Below, one piece after another: positions 7,189 to 9,045 of a stretch of 9,045 nt of DNA; within the stretch, counting starts at the first letter, position 1, and the number at the start of each line of letters is the position of its first letter. The DNA is from Mycobacterium sp. (GTDB taxonomy: Bacteria > Actinomycetota > Actinomycetes > Mycobacteriales > Mycobacteriaceae). A model generated the notes under the pieces. It was not told the origin of the DNA. It worked only from the letters and a program-made list of their open reading frames with translations, and made no database searches. The stretch spans positions 1 through 9,045 of the forward strand of contig JAHBAP020000263.1 in NCBI GenBank assembly GCA_018500005.2, in the 5' to 3' direction. The position numbers and the translations under genes are program-made.

Positions 7189-7190
7189 AG
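7175..7190. promoter_or_regulatory. Perfect palindromic operator between fadA2 and fabG4
   Basis: CTTACTC-TG-GAGTAAG has perfect 7-bp arms around a 2-bp centre. It lies in the divergent promoter region, over the likely -35 of fadA2 and over a possible fabG4 -10 (TAAGTT, 7187-7192). The core TTACT-N4-AGTAA is nearly repeated at the fadE5 promoter (2290-2305). It is a strong candidate for the binding site of a dimeric repressor acting in both directions. Confidence 0.7.
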
Positions 7191-7244
7191 TTCCTACCAC
7201 GAGTTCCCGGTACCCGGATTCCGCAAACGCGACAGGCACTCCCC

Positions 7245-7255
7245 GAAAGGTGATC
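7245..7255 (+). promoter_or_regulatory. fabG4 ribosome binding site
   Basis: GAAAGGTGATC resembles the anti-Shine-Dalgarno complement (AGAAAGGAGGTGATC). It is correctly placed for GTG 7259 but would overlap a start at GTG 7250, so it decides for 7259. Confidence 0.6.
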
Positions 7256-7258
7256 CAA

Positions 7259-8623
7259 GTGGCTTCCGACCTTCTGTCCCAGGTGATCAATTCCGCCCCC
7301 GCCTCGTTCCTGGCCAAACAGCTGGGCGTGCCAGCACCCGAGACGCTGCGCCGCTACCGGGCCGGCGAGCCGCCGCTGTCGGGATCGCTGCTGATCGGCG
7401 GCGACGGCCGGCTGGCCGAACCGGTCCGCGCCGCACTGGCCGACGACTACGACATCGTCGGCAACAATCTCGGCGGCCGGTGGGCCGACACCTTCGGCGG
7501 CCTGGTCTTCGACGCGACCGGAATCACCGAACCGCAGGCGCTGCGCGGACTTTACGAGTTCTTCACCCCGCTGTTGCGCAACCTGGGGCCGTGCGCCCGA
7601 GTGGTGGTGCTCGGCAGCACCCCCGAACAGGTGACCGACAGCACCGAGCGGATCTGCCAACGTGCCCTGGAGGGGTTCACCCGATCCCTGGGCAAGGAAA
7701 TGCGCCGCGGTGCGACGGTGGCACTGGTCTATGTCTCCCCCGATGCCAAGCCGGCGGCCACCGGGTGCGAATCGACACTGCGATTCCTGCTGTCGGCGAA
7801 GTCCGCATACGTCGACGGCCAGGTCTTCCGCGTCGGGGCCGCTGACTCGCAGCGACCGGCCGATCCGAACAAGCCACTGTCCGGCAAGGTGGCCATCGTC
7901 ACCGGGGCGGCCCGCGGAATCGGCGCCTGCATCGCCGAGGTTTTCGCCCGCGACGGTGCGACGGTGGTGGCTGTCGATGTCCCCCAGTCCGCCGGCGAAC
8001 TCGCAGAGACCGCCGCCCGCGTTGGTGGTACCGCCCTGGCTCTGGATGTCACCGCCGAGGACGCCGTTGATCGAATCACCGCACATCTGCGCGAGCACTT
8101 CTCGGAATCCAACGGAGGCCGGGCCGACATCCTGGTCAACAACGCCGGAATAACCCGCGACAAGCTGCTGGCCAATATGGACGACGCCCGCTGGGACGCG
8201 GTGATCGCAGTCAATCTGGTTGCCCCGCTTCGGCTTACCGAAGGTCTGACCGGTAACGGCAGCATCGGAGAGGGCGGCCGGATCATCGGCCTGTCGTCGA
8301 TGGCGGGCATCGCCGGCAACCGCGGCCAGACCAATTATGCGACCACCAAGGCCGGGATGATCGGGATCACCGACGCATTGGCCCCGGCCTTGGCGGACAA
8401 GGGCATCACCATCAACGCGGTCGCCCCCGGCTTCATCGAGACCGCGATGACCGCAGCCATTCCGTTGGCCACCCGCGAGGTGGGCCGTCGGCTCAACTCG
8501 CTGTATCAGGGCGGCGAACCGGTTGACGTCGCCGAGACCATCGCCTTCTTCGCCAGTCCGGCCTCCAACGCGGTGACCGGTAATGTGATCCGGGTCTGCG
8601 GCCAAGCCATGCTGGGGGCCTGA
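7259..8623 (+). CDS. fabG4: 3-ketoacyl-CoA/ACP reductase FabG4, two-domain type
   Basis: A short-chain dehydrogenase of the high-molecular-weight FabG class that interconverts 3-ketoacyl and 3-hydroxyacyl thioesters; M. tuberculosis FabG4 (Rv0242c) prefers NADH. From GTG 7259 it has 454 residues. The N-terminal domain (about 1-200) is a degenerate Rossmann/flavodoxin-like fold ([12 protein letters not shown] near 45-56) without a full nucleotide motif. The C-terminal domain carries TGAARGIG (215-222), NNAG (294-297), Asn319, Ser347, Tyr360 and Lys364 (YATTK), and ends in [13 protein letters not shown]. The tetrad falls at the same numbers as I recall for M. tuberculosis FabG4, which supports the chosen start; GTG 7250, three codons earlier, is in frame but lacks a properly spaced ribosome binding site. 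fabG4 is divergent from fadA2 and overlaps htdX by one base, so the two are probably translated together. Confidence 0.95.
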   Translation: MASDLLSQVINSAPASFLAKQLGVPAPETLRRYRAGEPPLSGSLLIGGDGRLAEPVRAALADDYDIVGNNLGGRWADTFGGLVFDATGITEPQALRGLYEFFTPLLRNLGPCARVVVLGSTPEQVTDSTERICQRALEGFTRSLGKEMRRGATVALVYVSPDAKPAATGCESTLRFLLSAKSAYVDGQVFRVGAADSQRPADPNKPLSGKVAIVTGAARGIGACIAEVFARDGATVVAVDVPQSAGELAETAARVGGTALALDVTAEDAVDRITAHLREHFSESNGGRADILVNNAGITRDKLLANMDDARWDAVIAVNLVAPLRLTEGLTGNGSIGEGGRIIGLSSMAGIAGNRGQTNYATTKAGMIGITDALAPALADKGITINAVAPGFIETAMTAAIPLATREVGRRLNSLYQGGEPVDVAETIAFFASPASNAVTGNVIRVCGQAMLGA

Positions 8624-9045
8624 TGTCCCTGTTCGATCAGGGACTGAGCCTTGCCCGCGCCGCCGCGGGCGCACTGCCCTTCGTCCCGCGCGGCGACCGA
8701 CTACCCAACCGGGTGGAGCAGATCGCAGATCTTGCGATCGACCGCGAACATGTCGCCGCCTACGCCGCGATAACCGGACTGCGTTACGGGGAAAACGTCC
8801 CGCTCACCTACCCTTTCGTACTGACGTTTCCGTCGGTCATGTCACTGCTCAGCGGCTTCGACTTCCCGTTCCCCGCCGTCGGCGCGGTGCACGTGGAGAA
8901 CCAGATCACCGCCTTCCGGCCCATCGCCGTCACCGACAAACTGGGCGTCAAGGTTCATGCCGAGAACCTCCGTGAGCACCGCAAGGGTCTGCTCGTCGAT
9001 CTGGTCAGCGAAGTTGCGGTGGGCAACGAACCGGCCTGGCACCAG
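8623..9045 (+). CDS. htdX: MaoC-like (R)-3-hydroxyacyl thioester dehydratase HtdX, N-terminal part
   Basis: The first 141 residues of a hotdog-fold hydratase/dehydratase; the window ends before the stop. RAAAGALPFVPR (12-23), YAAITGLRYGENVPLTYPF (47-65), SGFDFPFPAVGAVHVENQI (77-95) and NLREHRKGLLVDLV (115-128) match what I recall of M. tuberculosis HtdX (Rv0241c, about 280 residues). The visible part is the first, substrate-binding hotdog; the catalytic second hotdog (D-x-N-P-I-H-type motif) lies beyond the edge. The enzyme interconverts 2-enoyl and (R)-3-hydroxyacyl thioesters, the step adjoining FabG4. ATG 8623 overlaps the fabG4 TGA as ATGA, with a weak GGGGG (8614-8618) upstream, so translational coupling is likely. 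Confidence 0.93.
   Translation, partial: MSLFDQGLSLARAAAGALPFVPRGDRLPNRVEQIADLAIDREHVAAYAAITGLRYGENVPLTYPFVLTFPSVMSLLSGFDFPFPAVGAVHVENQITAFRPIAVTDKLGVKVHAENLREHRKGLLVDLVSEVAVGNEPAWHQ

Noticed and set aside
7250..7252. GTG 7250 as the fabG4 start
   Set aside because: It overlaps the ribosome binding site; GTG 7259 has correct spacing and puts the catalytic residues at the known FabG4 positions.
6995..8674. 559-codon open frame on the reverse strand opposite fabG4
   Set aside because: It is opposite a gene with intact catalytic motifs, its translation is low-complexity Gly/Arg/Asp-rich with no recognisable domain, and long antisense frames are expected at this GC content.
1..9045. tRNA, rRNA, CRISPR array, insertion sequence or attachment site
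   Set aside because: No tRNA-like folds, regular spacer repeats, transposase motifs or terminal repeats with target duplications were seen; all gaps between genes are short and accounted for above.

Overview
The window is high-GC chromosomal DNA from a mycobacterium, most likely a non-tuberculous Mycobacterium/Mycolicibacterium. Several genes are close matches to M. tuberculosis proteins I know: FadE5 (same 611-residue length, catalytic Glu447 in register), FabG4 (Ser347/Tyr360/Lys364 in register) and the start of HtdX. The order fadE5 > < fadA2 fabG4 > htdX > is that of the M. tuberculosis Rv0244c-Rv0243-Rv0242c-Rv0241c block. GTG starts and TANNNT -10 elements also fit.

Layout. Bases 1-2199 are the 3' end of a large type I polyketide synthase (enoyl reductase, ketoreductase, acyl carrier protein; no thioesterase). 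A 156-bp gap with a promoter and a dyad operator leads into fadE5 (2356-4191, acyl-CoA dehydrogenase), which ends at a strong hairpin followed by three 16-bp tandem repeats. A gene for an alpha/beta hydrolase of unknown substrate (4358-5647) follows, probably read from a leaderless transcript. It converges on the reverse-strand thiolase fadA2 (5814-7112) across a 166-bp gap holding three inverted repeats. fadA2 is divergent from fabG4 (7259-8623, two-domain 3-ketoacyl reductase), and fabG4 overlaps htdX (8623 to the window edge, hotdog dehydratase/hydratase) by one base.

Function. FadE5, HtdX, FabG4 and FadA2 together could supply the four chemical steps of a fatty acyl-CoA cycle: dehydrogenation, hydration, ketone/hydroxyl interconversion and thiolysis. 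The cycle could run as beta-oxidation or, with FabG4 and HtdX in the reductive direction, as chain extension. The polyketide synthase next to fadE5 resembles the arrangement known in M. smegmatis at the trehalose polyphleate/glycopeptidolipid region, so it may build a cell-envelope lipid acyl chain.

The most interesting signal is regulatory. Near-identical dyads of the form TTACT-N4-RGTAA lie at the fadE5 promoter (2290-2305) and in the fadA2/fabG4 divergent promoter region (7175-7190). This suggests one regulator, probably a repressor encoded outside the window, controls all three transcripts. The extra hydrolase between fadE5 and fadA2 is the least understood gene.
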